Below are positions 1 through 7,177 of a DNA stretch of 64,000 bases, in pieces (position 1 is the first letter of the stretch; each line of letters begins with the position of its first letter). The notes below the pieces were generated by a model that had not been told where the DNA came from, ran no database searches, and saw nothing but the letters and a program-made list of their open reading frames with translations. Position numbers and translations under genes: made by a program. Source of the DNA: Moorena sp. SIOASIH (GTDB taxonomy: Bacteria > Cyanobacteriota > Cyanobacteriia > Cyanobacteriales > Coleofasciculaceae); NCBI RefSeq assembly GCF_010671925.1, contig NZ_JAAHIH010000005.1, positions 682,001 to 746,000 of the forward strand, given 5' to 3'.

Positions 1-170
1 AAATGAAACTAGAAATCATGAAATTTGAACAAGAAAAACTACCTCGATCTTTTGAAACTAAATGGGCTATTCTGAAATACGAAGGAGACAGGTGGGTTGA
101 TGACAAAGAGAAACCGTCATCGTCATTATCTGTTCTGAACGACCTTCCCAATAAAGAACCGGAAATCTAA
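1..170 (+). CDS. C-terminal end of an unidentified protein (partial)
   Basis: A frame open from the window edge ends at a TAA at 168-170. From an ATG at 3 it would encode 55 residues, but it could equally be the tail of a longer gene outside the window. The fragment is charged and contains the segment KWAILKYEGDRWVDD. I do not recognise a family. It precedes a SUKH-like immunity gene by 54 bases on the same strand, so it could be the end of a polymorphic toxin or another member of that operon. That is inference from position only. Confidence 0.35.
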   Translation, partial: MKLEIMKFEQEKLPRSFETKWAILKYEGDRWVDDKEKPSSSLSVLNDLPNKEPEI

Positions 171-224
171 AATTCAATTAATTAATTGAATGGCATCTAT
201 CTATTTTTTAAGGAACTCTATTAA

Positions 225-980
225 ATGGTTTATTTGGAAAGATTTAGAGCAATGGTAGATGAGATAGAATCGCACCCATTGCTAGAAGTAGTAGATTTTA
301 GTGTCAACCAACCTGCTAGCGATGAACTATTGACTTCTGTAGAAGAAACATTGAGAACATCGTTAGCTGAACCTATTCGAACTTTTTATAAAGAAACGAA
401 TGGACTAAGGCTATACTGGAAAATAAAATCAGGTCTGACAGATGAAGAATTAGACCGACTCGAAGAGGTATATGATGATTATGACATTGGTTTACCGAAT
501 GAAGAAGAAGATACCGATGATGAAAATCCATTTGCCCATATCAACTTAATATCTATTGAAGATTGTATAATAAAACGCAATTGGCAGGAAAAAATAATTT
601 TTGATGAAATCAACTATAATGATGAAACAGTGGAATTTGCAGGTGTTACTTACAGGGAGAGGGACTTTCAAAGACGGCTCAAGCCATTTGATTTATTTAG
701 TGCTTATTCTTGTATGGCATTTTTTTTTGAAGAGGGGGTTGAAAACCCAAAAGTATTACGTTTAAGTAGTCATTATGTAGAGTGGGATAATAGCAAGATA
801 ACAGACTTTAAATCCTATCTAGAAATGCTACTAGTAACGAGAGGAATTGTAGATGCCAGAGGAGAAATATACAATCAGTATAGAGGAGATAGGGAACCGC
901 AACTCATTACTGGTTATGATTATTGGAGTGAAGAAAATGTTCCAAAGTTGTTTAGAAATAGAAATCAGTATAGATTTTAA
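225..980 (+). CDS. SMI1/KNR4 (SUKH)-like protein, probable immunity protein
   Basis: 251 residues, acidic. The segment around residues 45-65, with 'RTFYKETNGLRLYW', matches the SUKH superfamily pattern of a helix ending in FY..TNG followed by an aromatic strand. SUKH proteins are immunity proteins of bacterial polymorphic toxin systems or general protein-binding modules. The protein is soluble, with no signal peptide or membrane segment. ATG at 225 is preceded by a purine-rich AAGGAA. It may be co-transcribed with the partial gene ending at 170. The family call rests on motif recognition; the cognate toxin is not in the window. Confidence 0.55.
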   Translation: MVYLERFRAMVDEIESHPLLEVVDFSVNQPASDELLTSVEETLRTSLAEPIRTFYKETNGLRLYWKIKSGLTDEELDRLEEVYDDYDIGLPNEEEDTDDENPFAHINLISIEDCIIKRNWQEKIIFDEINYNDETVEFAGVTYRERDFQRRLKPFDLFSAYSCMAFFFEEGVENPKVLRLSSHYVEWDNSKITDFKSYLEMLLVTRGIVDARGEIYNQYRGDREPQLITGYDYWSEENVPKLFRNRNQYRF

Positions 981-1004
981 TCTAGCTTTGAGTTAGTGCG
1001 ATCG

Positions 1005-1195
1005 CTGATATTGTAGTGCGATCACCGATTTTATAGGGCGCGTTAATGAAATGTAACACACCAACGTGAGAGCGCATAATCTTGTAGGGTGCGCCCTTCG
1101 ACACCGTAACCCACCAAAGCAATCGAATGGATAACGGTACGTTACGACGCAAAATAGCAAGATGTTCCTTATATTGACTAAACAAGTGTCTGAAG
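1005..1195. repeat. Dispersed intergenic repeats
   Basis: The gap 981-1305 has no convincing gene. It starts with two GTGCGATC(G/A) HIP1-like units. It then carries a stretch that includes ACCAAAGCAATCGAATGGAT, AACGGTAC and CGCAAAATAGCAA. The same order of words recurs at about 10060-10120, so this is a dispersed repeat of roughly 80-120 bp. Confidence 0.5.
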
Positions 1196-1305
1196 CACCC
1201 TACTCATCACTATGGTTTACCTTTGCTGGCGTAAGCATCTCACTCACTATTGAAGGATAAATTAAAATTGCTTATCTATAATCCTTTTGAGCAGGTAATC
1301 ATCGA

Positions 1306-1647
1306 ATGGAAAAACTAGAAAAATACCGATTAATCATCCGCCAGGTATTAACTAATCATGCCACCTTAGAAGCAAATAATCCAAATTCAGAGATTGAGTG
1401 TCAACTTATTTTTGACACAGAACATGACCATTATCAACTTTTATATATCGGCTGGGATGGACTCAAACGAGTTTACAACTGTTTCATCCATTTAGATATC
1501 AAAGATGGCAACGTTTGGATTCAGCGAAATATGACAGAAGCTGATTTGGCGCAAGATTTAGTGGACATGGGTATACCGAAAGAAGATATTATTCTCGGTT
1601 TACATCCCAGTTATAAACGTCCTTACACAGGCTACGGAGTGGCTTAG
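1306..1647 (+). CDS. xisI: XisI family protein
   Basis: 113 residues, the normal length for XisI (fdxN-element excision controlling factor family). Family hallmarks are visible: N-terminal EKYR..I.Q.L, the central IFDTEHDHYQLLYIGWDG core, HLDIKDGNVWIQR, and the C-terminal GIPKEDIILG with a GYGVA end. XisI normally works with XisH, encoded just upstream, in developmentally controlled excision of DNA elements. Both families are greatly expanded in filamentous cyanobacteria and their wider role is unclear. No xisH is present upstream here, so this is a solitary copy. Two more xisI sequences lie at 5454-7155 (broken) and 7178-7525. Confidence 0.9.
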   Translation: MEKLEKYRLIIRQVLTNHATLEANNPNSEIECQLIFDTEHDHYQLLYIGWDGLKRVYNCFIHLDIKDGNVWIQRNMTEADLAQDLVDMGIPKEDIILGLHPSYKRPYTGYGVA

Positions 1648-1684
1648 TAGTGGATTGGTTTAAAAAATAAGACCCAACAAAACA

Positions 1685-1954
1685 TCACTCATAATGATAC
1701 CGACAAGCCAGAAAATCAATCTGACTACTTCCCACCCGATCAACCAGCCGATGTTCCAAATCAATGCGCCGTGACCAAATATCTGCATCCATATACTTTA
1801 ATGGTTCTGGTTTACCAATCCCCTCAAATGGATTGTTCATTACAGCAGTAACCAAATCCAAAATTTTCGACGCCACTTTAAAATCATGCTTGAACCACCA
1901 AGCCAAATCTTCCTTAAACCTAGAACTAAAACCAGGACTGCGATTCACAACCAC
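1685..1954 (-). CDS. yoeB: Txe/YoeB-family mRNA interferase toxin
   Basis: The C-terminal 65 residues are typical of YoeB: NPFEGIGKPEPLK, WSRRIDLEHRLVDRV and the ending ACRYHYE, which includes the RelE-fold catalytic Glu/Arg/His positions. YoeB cleaves mRNA at the ribosomal A site and is neutralised by YefM, encoded immediately upstream. The frame is open to an ATG at 2029, but that extension is mostly a Lys run read antisense-like across the antitoxin's Glu-rich tail. GTG at 1954 (or 1948) gives 87-89 residues, the family's usual size, and starts just after the antitoxin stop. The start is therefore uncertain. A 41-bp remnant of a second yoeB N-terminus lies at 7566-7606. Confidence 0.85.
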   Translation of the reverse strand: MVVNRSPGFSSRFKEDLAWWFKHDFKVASKILDLVTAVMNNPFEGIGKPEPLKYMDADIWSRRIDLEHRLVDRVGSSQIDFLACRYHYE

Positions 1955-1973
1955 TGGCTTTACTTGATCGGAT

Positions 1974-2279
1974 TCAGCCTTTTTCTTCTTCTTCTTGCTC
2001 AATTCCCAACTCAGAGTAAAGTTCTTCAATGGTTTGAGGTTTTATTTTTCCAGTCTTAGACTCCTCAATGGCATCCAGCAGGCGAATTGCATTGCTAGGG
2101 GTTCTTAACAGATAAACCGTCTCTACTAAACTCCTCAAATCCGATTCTGTAATCAAAGCGACATTCTCCCCATCACGACGATTGATGATATATACCTGAT
2201 TATTTTGTGCAACTATATCCAACAACTTAAAGAAGTTATTTTTAGCATCATTTGGAGATGTAATCTCGTAATCAAACAT
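1974..2279 (-). CDS. yefM: YefM/Phd-family antitoxin
   Basis: 101 residues from ATG at 2279. The N-terminus has the Phd/YefM fold pattern (NNFFKLLDIVAQNNQVYIINRR..ENVALI). It is followed by the helical ESDLRSLVETVYLLRTPSNAIRLLDAIEE segment characteristic of YefM. The acidic C-terminal tail would wrap the toxin. It heads a two-gene operon with yoeB and is expected to repress its own promoter. The reading frame continues upstream through repeat DNA to 2507, but that extension is translated tandem repeat and contains no credible start. The promoter region abuts the TATAGC-ended repeat at 2319-2475. Confidence 0.9.
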   Translation of the reverse strand: MFDYEITSPNDAKNNFFKLLDIVAQNNQVYIINRRDGENVALITESDLRSLVETVYLLRTPSNAIRLLDAIEESKTGKIKPQTIEELYSELGIEQEEEEKG

Positions 2280-2318
2280 CAGTTTATGTATAGATTTAGG
2301 TAAATCTATTATATCACT

Positions 2319-2475
2319 TATAGCAAGTCTACTACTTGTGAGGTACAAATTTCTAGTTTTTAGGGAGCAGGGAGCAGGGAGCAGGGAGCAGGGAAGAGGT
2401 AAGAGGTAAGAGGTAAGAGGGAAGAGGGAAGAGGTCAAAACTAATGTGTACCTCATGAGTCCTAGAAACGCTATA
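2319..2475. repeat. TATAGC-ended inverted-repeat element with heptad core (copy A)
   Basis: The left end is TATAGCAAGTCTAC with TTGTGAGGTACAAA. The right end, read on the opposite strand, is TATAGCGTTTCTAGGA followed by CTCATGAGGTACACA. The core is a tandem array of 7-bp units (GGGAGCA, then variants GGTAAGA and GGGAAGA). The same architecture recurs at 3516, 4136, 5325, 10206, 18417, 46030 and 48993. It has no coding capacity and looks like a MITE. Confidence 0.75.
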
Positions 2476-2491
2476 TACCAAATCAAGCAAC

Positions 2492-2622
2492 GTAAGCATT
2501 CAGCCATCAGCCGTCAGCCGTCAGCCGTCAGCTTATTGTATTCAAAAGCTGATAGCTGATAGCTGATAGCTGATAGCTGATAGCTGATAGCTGATAGCTG
2601 ATAGCTGATAGCTGAAGACTTA
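2492..2622. repeat. GTAAGCATTCAG-bounded repeat with heptad array
   Basis: It begins GTAAGCATTCAGCC, passes through CAGCCGT heptads, a spacer TTATTGTATTCAAAAG and an AGCTGAT heptad array, and ends GCTGAAGACTTAC. The ends are imperfect complements of each other. Other copies are at 10512, 19313, 22120, 47575 and 48540. Confidence 0.7.
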
Positions 2623-2834
2623 CCTAGCAACAGATGCTTTCCTTGAAACCAAAACCTGATCTGACTTTATGAATTGTAAATTGTTATGAGTAATCATACT
2701 GAAAACTTCCTTAGCGCGATCAGATTTTGATGAACCCATGAACGAAAAATCTTTATTTGAGCAGTCACTAATACTCGATGTAATATGCTCGGTAGCACAT
2801 TCGCGAACAGCATCCGCTTCGCTAACAGCAATCT
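2620..2834 (-). other. Open frame with no recognisable family
   Basis: On the minus strand a frame is open from inside the 3' end of the gene at 2835-3461 to a TAA at 2620-2622. The deduced text ends SDQVLVSRKASVAR. There is no clear start codon with a ribosome binding site. It may be a shifted continuation of the upstream gene or chance. I assign no function. Confidence 0.15.
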
Positions 2835-3461
2835 CTAGTTGTCGGAAAATTTGTTGGTTTTTAACTTCTTGAGAATAGTCGCAACCTCGTAAAGCTTATT
2901 TTGCCGAGACAATAATGAAAACGCATCAGAAAAATCGTATACTTTATCCTTCAACTTGCAGAAGATAAAATCGCTGCCATTTGTTACCATACCAAAGCTT
3001 GGTTGTCGTGGTGCAGCACTCATATAGGCTAAACACTGTGGTAAAGCAATATCCGCCGCAAACTTAGATCGTTTAGCTTCTACAGTCAGTATCCAAACAA
3101 GATCGCGAATCACCAATACATCTATCCGACCTCGATAAACTTCATTATGTTCTTCCACCTCCAGACTGATAGGAACCTCAGATTGTACAAAAAACGGAGG
3201 CTCATGAAATTCCAACCGCTCCAGCAGTGGTGCAACAATAGATAAAAGCACCGTTCCTTCAGTTAAGAGACCAGCATTGTAGTAATAATGATATCGCTGC
3301 CGGAGACGGTCCAGAAAAGATTTATCATCATCTAATATCTCAATAGAGGATACCTGCCATTCTGAAAAAAACGATTCATCAGTGGCGCGACATAACCCCA
3401 AGCGCTCATGTAACGCTTGAAAGCTTGAAATCGTTTTCTCGATTGCCAGTAGTCTACTCAT
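2835..3461 (-). CDS. PD-(D/E)XK-type restriction endonuclease-like protein
   Basis: 208 residues. The middle of the protein has the PD-(D/E)XK arrangement: GRIDVLVI (the metal-binding Asp at about residue 118), a spacer strand, then LTVEAKRSK (Glu-X-Lys). Proteins of this shape are often annotated in cyanobacteria as 'restriction endonuclease subunit R'. The protein is far too short to carry helicase motor domains, and no methyltransferase or specificity gene is adjacent. It is therefore better described as an isolated nuclease-fold protein. The N-terminal 60 residues are helical. The start at 3461 is ATG. Function is inferred from the nuclease motif only. Confidence 0.6.
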   Translation of the reverse strand: MSRLLAIEKTISSFQALHERLGLCRATDESFFSEWQVSSIEILDDDKSFLDRLRQRYHYYYNAGLLTEGTVLLSIVAPLLERLEFHEPPFFVQSEVPISLEVEEHNEVYRGRIDVLVIRDLVWILTVEAKRSKFAADIALPQCLAYMSAAPRQPSFGMVTNGSDFIFCKLKDKVYDFSDAFSLLSRQNKLYEVATILKKLKTNKFSDN

Positions 3462-3515
3462 ACAGAGCGATTGCTATGGAATTTCTTCATTGTAGCTTTT
3501 TATATTGTAGCTTTT

Positions 3516-3624
3516 TATAGCGTTTCTAGGATTTATGAGGTACGGTGATCAACCTCAAAGTCCCCCTTATTAAGGGGGATTTAGGGGGATCCCTTGGTAC
3601 CTCATGGTATAGATAATTGCTATA
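3516..3624. repeat. TATAGC-ended inverted-repeat element with CCCCCTT hairpin core (copy B)
   Basis: Left TATAGCGTTTCTAGGA then TTTATGAGGTAC. Right GGTACCTCATGG and then GCTATA. The core is the hairpin CCCCCTTATTAAGGGGG followed by ATTTAGGGGGATC. It uses the same ends as copy A but a different core. Confidence 0.75.
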
Positions 3625-3688
3625 TATTGAGTCTTGTTCTTCGGCCCCGACCTACTTTTTGAGTAACTTCCTAATATAAACGAACCAT
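3625..3688 (-). pseudogene. Possible remnant of the DUF433 partner toxin
   Basis: Two bases after the DUF433 stop, an ATG at 3688 reads MVRLY and then hits TAG. A further in-frame stretch reads EVTQKVGRGRRTR before the repeat at 3624. DUF5615-type PIN-like toxins, the usual downstream partner of DUF433, commonly begin M(I/V)RLYADE. The match is only five residues, so this is a hint that the toxin was deleted when the repeat arrived, not a firm call. Confidence 0.25.
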
Positions 3689-3690
3689 CA

Positions 3691-4017
3691 TTAATATGCC
3701 TCATTGTCTTGGATTGCAGTGGCAACTTCCTCAGGATTAACTTGGGCATAGATCCAAGCATTCGCTAAATCAATTGCTGTTAATGTGGGATAGTCATATA
3801 GTAGTTGAGACTCGCTAATGCCTAGATTACGGGCATTTACCAATACCCAAACAGGAATACGAGTTCTAGCAATACAAGCATCACCACCACAAACGTTTCT
3901 GGTTTTGGTTATGCCACGCCAGTTTTGGTTCAAACTATGGGCTAAAAGGTGAATTGCTTCTGTTTTCTCTGTGGGAGATAGAGCAAGTAATTGGGTTTCT
4001 AGTTGTTTGATAGTCAT
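3691..4017 (-). CDS. DUF433 domain protein (VapB45-type antitoxin)
   Basis: 108 residues from ATG at 4017. After an N-terminal helix (LLALSPTEKTEAIHLLAHSL) it has the DUF433 winged-helix signature: CGGDACIARTRIPVWVLV, then LGISESQLLYDYPTLT, IDLANAWIYA and NPEEVATAIQ. DUF433 proteins are DNA-binding antitoxins usually paired with a downstream DUF5615 PIN-like nuclease. The expected partner is absent here, replaced by a few codons and a repeat element. If expressed, this would be an orphan antitoxin. Confidence 0.85.
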   Translation of the reverse strand: MTIKQLETQLLALSPTEKTEAIHLLAHSLNQNWRGITKTRNVCGGDACIARTRIPVWVLVNARNLGISESQLLYDYPTLTAIDLANAWIYAQVNPEEVATAIQDNEAY

Positions 4018-4044
4018 AGGTATATAAATGAATAAATAATCTGT

Positions 4045-4135
4045 TCACAGCCCTTGAACCAGTGGCTCTATGAATTCATCTGGAATTTTATTTTGTTCAA
4101 TGTATTGATTGATTTCATCTTGGTGATCACTGTAA
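4045..4135 (-). pseudogene. Truncated antitoxin C-terminus
   Basis: The minus strand reads YYSDHQDEINQYIEQNKIPD, then EFIEPLV, and stops at 4045. This resembles the C-terminal tail of small DUF433/antitoxin-like proteins of cyanobacteria. The frame runs straight into the TATAGC end of the repeat at 4136, where homology stops. The gene has been truncated and only about 30 codons remain. Confidence 0.4.
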
Positions 4136-4299
4136 TATAGCAATTCTATGACTTGTGAGGTACAAATTTCTGGTTTTTAGGGAGCAGGGAGCAGGGAGCA
4201 GGGAGCAGGGAAGAGGGAAGAGGGAAGAGGGAAGAGGGAAGAGGTAAAGGGGAAGAGGTAAAAAATAATGTGTACCTCATGAGTCCTAGAAACGCTATA
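4136..4299. repeat. TATAGC-ended inverted-repeat element with heptad core (copy C)
   Basis: It is almost the same sequence as copy A at both ends (ACTTGTGAGGTACAAATTTC; GTACCTCATGAGTCCTAG AAACGCTATA). The core is GGGAGCA/GGGAAGA heptads. Its right end overlaps the last three bases of the PIN-domain gene, so the element supplies that gene's TAG stop. Confidence 0.8.
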
Positions 4300-4711
4300 T
4301 AATCTCAGAAAAACGTTTGAAGTCATCAATGTTAAATGTAAGTAAATGTGTAATTTTATGAGTTACCATCGCAGCAACTAAACGAGCATCATGTACTTGT
4401 TTTCCCTTAACCTGATGTTTAATAACAATACTTTCCCACTCAGCCAAAATCTCAGGAGTATCAGGATATAGTACAAATAGTCTCTTGATTTTATCTGTTG
4501 CTTGTGAAGCTTCATCAATAGATAAACCTAAACCATTATTGCTAATTTGCCGTGTAGCAACAGCCCAAAACTCGATAAGATTATGTGGAATAATACATAA
4601 GGACACACCTTGTCTTCTAAGTATAAAAATCGCTTTTCGAGCATCGGGATGCATCGGGCTAGTCTTCTGCACCAAACGCAGCAAAACATTTGTATCCACC
4701 AAATAGCTCAT
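4295..4711 (-). CDS. vapC: PIN-domain VapC-like toxin ribonuclease
   Basis: 138 residues, with the PIN layout: MSYLVDTNVLLRL (first catalytic Asp at residue 6), HNLIEFWAVATR (Glu near residue 47), HDARLVAAMV (Asp near 107) and LLTFNIDDFKRF (Asp near 127). PIN toxins are Mg-dependent RNases. The ATG overlaps the upstream antitoxin stop by four bases (ATGA), which is typical translational coupling. The last codons read FSEII and the stop is TAG formed by the terminus of the repeat at 4136-4299, so the native C-terminus may have been slightly altered. All four acidic positions are retained, so the protein is probably functional. Confidence 0.88.
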   Translation of the reverse strand: MSYLVDTNVLLRLVQKTSPMHPDARKAIFILRRQGVSLCIIPHNLIEFWAVATRQISNNGLGLSIDEASQATDKIKRLFVLYPDTPEILAEWESIVIKHQVKGKQVHDARLVAAMVTHKITHLLTFNIDDFKRFSEII

Positions 4712-4986
4712 AACATTTCTTCTTCTCTTGTGTAGATAATTTCTCGGTCAACTGCTGTATCCGCAAGTGGCGGTGCTACAGTAAAAGCTGGACTATTGAT
4801 TAAATCCATCAATTCCGAGTTCCATTCTTGATCGGTTGCTGTTTGATAGAAAGATATTTGTTTTTGGTTAATCAAACTCTCTTCAATTACAGATTCAAGA
4901 TAGGTGTCTAATGATAAACCTTTGGCAGCAGCTTGAGCAATTAAACGAGCCTCGACTTCTGGTTTAAATTGAAGCGTTATAGTCAT
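4708..4986 (-). CDS. VapB-like antitoxin
   Basis: 92 residues from ATG at 4986. The N-terminus MTITLQFKPEVEARLIAQAA followed by AKGLSLDTYLESVIEE is a ribbon-helix-helix-like DNA-binding module. The remaining tail is acidic and ends REEEML, overlapping the PIN toxin start. The frame can be extended to 5085, but that portion is repeat-like and lacks a better start. Pairing with a PIN toxin and the four-base overlap support an antitoxin role. Confidence 0.8.
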   Translation of the reverse strand: MTITLQFKPEVEARLIAQAAAKGLSLDTYLESVIEESLINQKQISFYQTATDQEWNSELMDLINSPAFTVAPPLADTAVDREIIYTREEEML

Positions 4987-5079
4987 TTTTTTTATAAATA
5001 ATGAAATTATTTTCCAGGCATTACCATTATACAAGACAGTGAGATGCACCATCTTGCCCTGGAACGGGCATCTTGGCCG

Positions 5080-5240
5080 TTTCATTTCCGGGCAGGCAGG
5101 ATGCCCACCCCACTCCTATTCATTTCCTAATTCAGCAACGCCACTTAAAGAGCGATTAGCCCGAAGGGCTACGCTACGCGAACGCACTTTCGATCCCCTT
5201 GGACTATACGCGATCGCTTAGCGTGACCTACGGTCAATCG
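5080..5240. repeat. Dispersed small repeats around HIP1
   Basis: A unit GGCAGGATGCCCACCCCACT recurs in near-identical form at about 8870-8895. It is followed by GCGATTAGCCCGAAGGGCTA, CGCTACGCGAACG and GCGATCGCTTAGCGTGACC, members of the HIP1-associated family also seen at 9915-10025, 12275, 26036, 53985, 54165 and 61091. Confidence 0.6.
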
Positions 5241-5324
5241 CTAACCTAACCCAGAATAACTCAAAACTCTAAAGTAAGTCCATTATTGTATAATATTTTT
5301 GTATCAAGATTTGCATAGATTGCT

Positions 5325-5433
5325 TATAGCATTTATTGCAGTTATGAGGTACAATTATAAACCTATAAATCCCCCTTTTTAAGGGGGATTTAGGGGGATC
5401 GCTTTGTCCCTCAAAACTCGTATAATGGCTATA
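5325..5433. repeat. TATAGC-ended inverted-repeat element with CCCCCTT hairpin core (copy D)
   Basis: Left TATAGCATTTATTGCAG then TTATGAGGTACAA. Right GTCCCTCAAAACTCG and GCTATA. The core is CCCCCTTTTTAAGGGGG plus ATTTAGGGGGATC, matching copy B. It lies just upstream of the broken xisI. Confidence 0.7.
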
Positions 5434-5705
5434 TCCAAAGAGGTTATTTTAGAATGTAAAAAATAATCCAGTATCGCCAATACATTAAACAACTTCTGAG
5501 TGATTATGCCAGTAAAAGTCCATCTGATTAAGATGTTGAAGCTGCCTTAATTGTTGACCGAAAACCCTGAGGGCGCAAGCCCCTAAATTTCATTTATGGG
5601 GTTAGCCCGAACAGGAATTTATTACCTAACTGTCCTGGAACTTATGCTATAGGAATATCGACTATAATATTAAGTAAATCAAGTAAACTAAGGAGGTGAT
5701 TTTAG

Positions 5706-6869
5706 GTGTTGGTAATGGAGTTCAAGGCTGTCCTTAAAGAGTCTCAAAAATTAGCGATAAATGATGCAATTATAACGGCTCGCTTTGTCCGAAATAAAGT
5801 ACTTCGGTACTGGATGGATAATCGTGGAGTAGGCAAAAAAGAATTGTACCGTTACAACACCCAAATACGCGAAGAGTTCAAGTTTGTCAAAGACCTGAAC
5901 AGTCATGCATGTCAAGCCTCAGTTGAAAATGTGGAACGGGCAATAAAGCGGTTCTACGACAACTGCAAGAAAAAGGTGCCTGGGAAAAAGGGTTATCCCC
6001 GTTTCAAAAAACATTCTAGGTCAGTTGAATATAAGCAATCGGGTTGGAAATTGTTGCCCGACAAAAAATTCATTAAGTTTACCGATAAGAAAGGGATTGG
6101 AAAGGTCAAACTCAAGGGAACCTGGGATTTATGGAGTAAGAATTCAAAATTAATCAAGCGGGTTAGGATAGTCCGTCGAGCTGATGGTTATTATGTCCAA
6201 TTCTGCGTCAAAGTAGATAATCACGAACAATTAGAAGCGACTGGGTTCACTGTTGGGTTGGACGTGGGACTAAAAGAGTTTTACACCGACTCTGATGGGT
6301 ACACCGAACCCAATCCTAGATTTTATAGAAAAAGCGAAAAAGCTATCAAGTTTTCTCAGCGTCGAGTTTCCCGGAAAAAGAAAGGCTCTGCCAATAGAAA
6401 GAAAGCAATTAATAGGCTAGGGAGACAGCACCTTAGAATAAGTAGGCAACGTAATGAGCACGCTAAGAGACTCGCGCGCTGCGTAATCCGGTCTAACGAT
6501 CTGGTCGCCTACGAAGATATAAAGGTGAAAAACTTAGTTAAAAACCACTGTCTCGCCAAGTCTATTAATGATGCTGGTTGGTATCAATTCCGGGAATGGT
6601 TGGAATATTTTGGTGAAAAGTTTGGTCGAATAACTGTCGCAGTTAATCCTGCTTATACTAGCCAAAATTGTTCCCAGTGCGGCGAGGTTGTGAAAAAGTC
6701 ACTATCAACTAGGACTCATACCTGTAAATGTGGCTGCCAGCTAGACAGAGACCATAACGCCGCCAAAAATATCTTAACGAGAGCCTTGAGTACGGTGGGG
6801 CACACCGGAACTTTTCTCAACGCTCGGGGAGAATCGACCTCTACTCTTCTTGGCTCCGGCAAGGATTAG
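5706..6869 (+). CDS. tnpB: TnpB, RNA-guided endonuclease
   Basis: 387 residues. The RuvC-like triad is visible: GLDVGLKEF (Asp186), VAYEDIKVKN (Glu270) and LDRDHNAAKN (Asp347/349). The Zn ribbon NCSQCGEV..HTCKCGC lies between the last two. TnpB proteins are reRNA/omegaRNA-guided DNA nucleases that help retain the element at its site. All catalytic residues are intact, so the nuclease may be active. An ideal ribosome binding site AAGGAGGTGAT at 5690-5700 precedes the GTG at 5706 by nine bases; ATG at 5715 is an alternative. The gene fills the element inserted in xisI. Confidence 0.93.
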   Translation: MLVMEFKAVLKESQKLAINDAIITARFVRNKVLRYWMDNRGVGKKELYRYNTQIREEFKFVKDLNSHACQASVENVERAIKRFYDNCKKKVPGKKGYPRFKKHSRSVEYKQSGWKLLPDKKFIKFTDKKGIGKVKLKGTWDLWSKNSKLIKRVRIVRRADGYYVQFCVKVDNHEQLEATGFTVGLDVGLKEFYTDSDGYTEPNPRFYRKSEKAIKFSQRRVSRKKKGSANRKKAINRLGRQHLRISRQRNEHAKRLARCVIRSNDLVAYEDIKVKNLVKNHCLAKSINDAGWYQFREWLEYFGEKFGRITVAVNPAYTSQNCSQCGEVVKKSLSTRTHTCKCGCQLDRDHNAAKNILTRALSTVGHTGTFLNARGESTSTLLGSGKD

Positions 6870-6924
6870 CAAGTTGGCTCGTTGAACCGAGAATCCCCCG
6901 GTTTCTAACCCTGGGGAGTGTCAA
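6780..6924 (+). ncRNA. Predicted omegaRNA/reRNA scaffold of the TnpB element
   Basis: In this family the 3' end of tnpB plus the element's right end form the guide-RNA scaffold, and the guide is the sequence just past the right end. Here the right end has two hairpins (GGCTCGTTGAACCGAG and CCCCCGGTTTCTAACCCTGG GG) before GTCAA. The guide would start at 6925 with TCAGACCACGACCATTAC, that is, xisI sequence. The exact 5' boundary cannot be read from sequence. Confidence 0.5.
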
Positions 6925-7177
6925 TCAGACCACGACCATTACCAAGTTGTCTATACTGGTTGGAAGAATCGCCAAACCATGTATGGTTGTGTTCTACATT
7001 TCAGCATCAAGAATAGGAAAATTTGGATACATCATGATGGAACTGAAATTGGTTTTGCCAACGAACTGGTCAAATTGGGAGTACCAAAGACTGATATTGT
7101 ACTAGCATTTCAAGAACCTGCTGTACGTCAATATACTGACTTTGCAGTGAATTAGATTCAGATAACGATGGTAAACC

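Larger units (their letters stand above)
5559..6924 (+). mobile_element. IS200/IS605-type element carrying only tnpB (IS1341-like)
   Basis: The boundaries are defined by restoring the xisI frame. The left end starts immediately 3' of TTGAC (5554-5558). The right end finishes GGGGAGTGTCAA. Both ends carry subterminal hairpins: CCCCTAAATTTCATTTATGGGG on the left, and CCCCCGG..CCTGGGG on the right. There is no target duplication and no Y1 transposase gene, as expected of this group. The second TnpB element at 12070-13375 obeys the same TTGAC/GTCAA rule. Confidence 0.85.
5454..7155 (+). pseudogene. xisI: xisI, interrupted by a TnpB element
   Basis: The 5' piece (5454-5558) encodes IIQYRQYIKQLLSDYASKSP, SD, a TAA, then DVEAALIVD. 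The 3' piece (6925-7155) encodes SDHDHYQVVYTGWKNRQTMY and continues to a proper XisI C-terminus ending YTDFAVN. Deleting 5559-6924 joins GTTGAC to TCAGACCAC in the correct frame, giving the family core VDSDHDHYQ. Besides the insertion there are at least two other lesions: the ATG at 5452-5454 is followed at once by TAA, and there is the in-frame TAA after SPSD. The gene was therefore inactivated more than once. Confidence 0.88.

Noticed and set aside
2280..2507. Upstream extension of the YefM frame
   Set aside because: It reads through the TATAGC element and its heptads; the family start is at MFDYEIT.
2835..3461. Annotation as a full type I restriction enzyme R subunit
   Set aside because: Only a PD-(D/E)XK-like domain is present; there are no helicase motifs and no hsdM/hsdS genes nearby.
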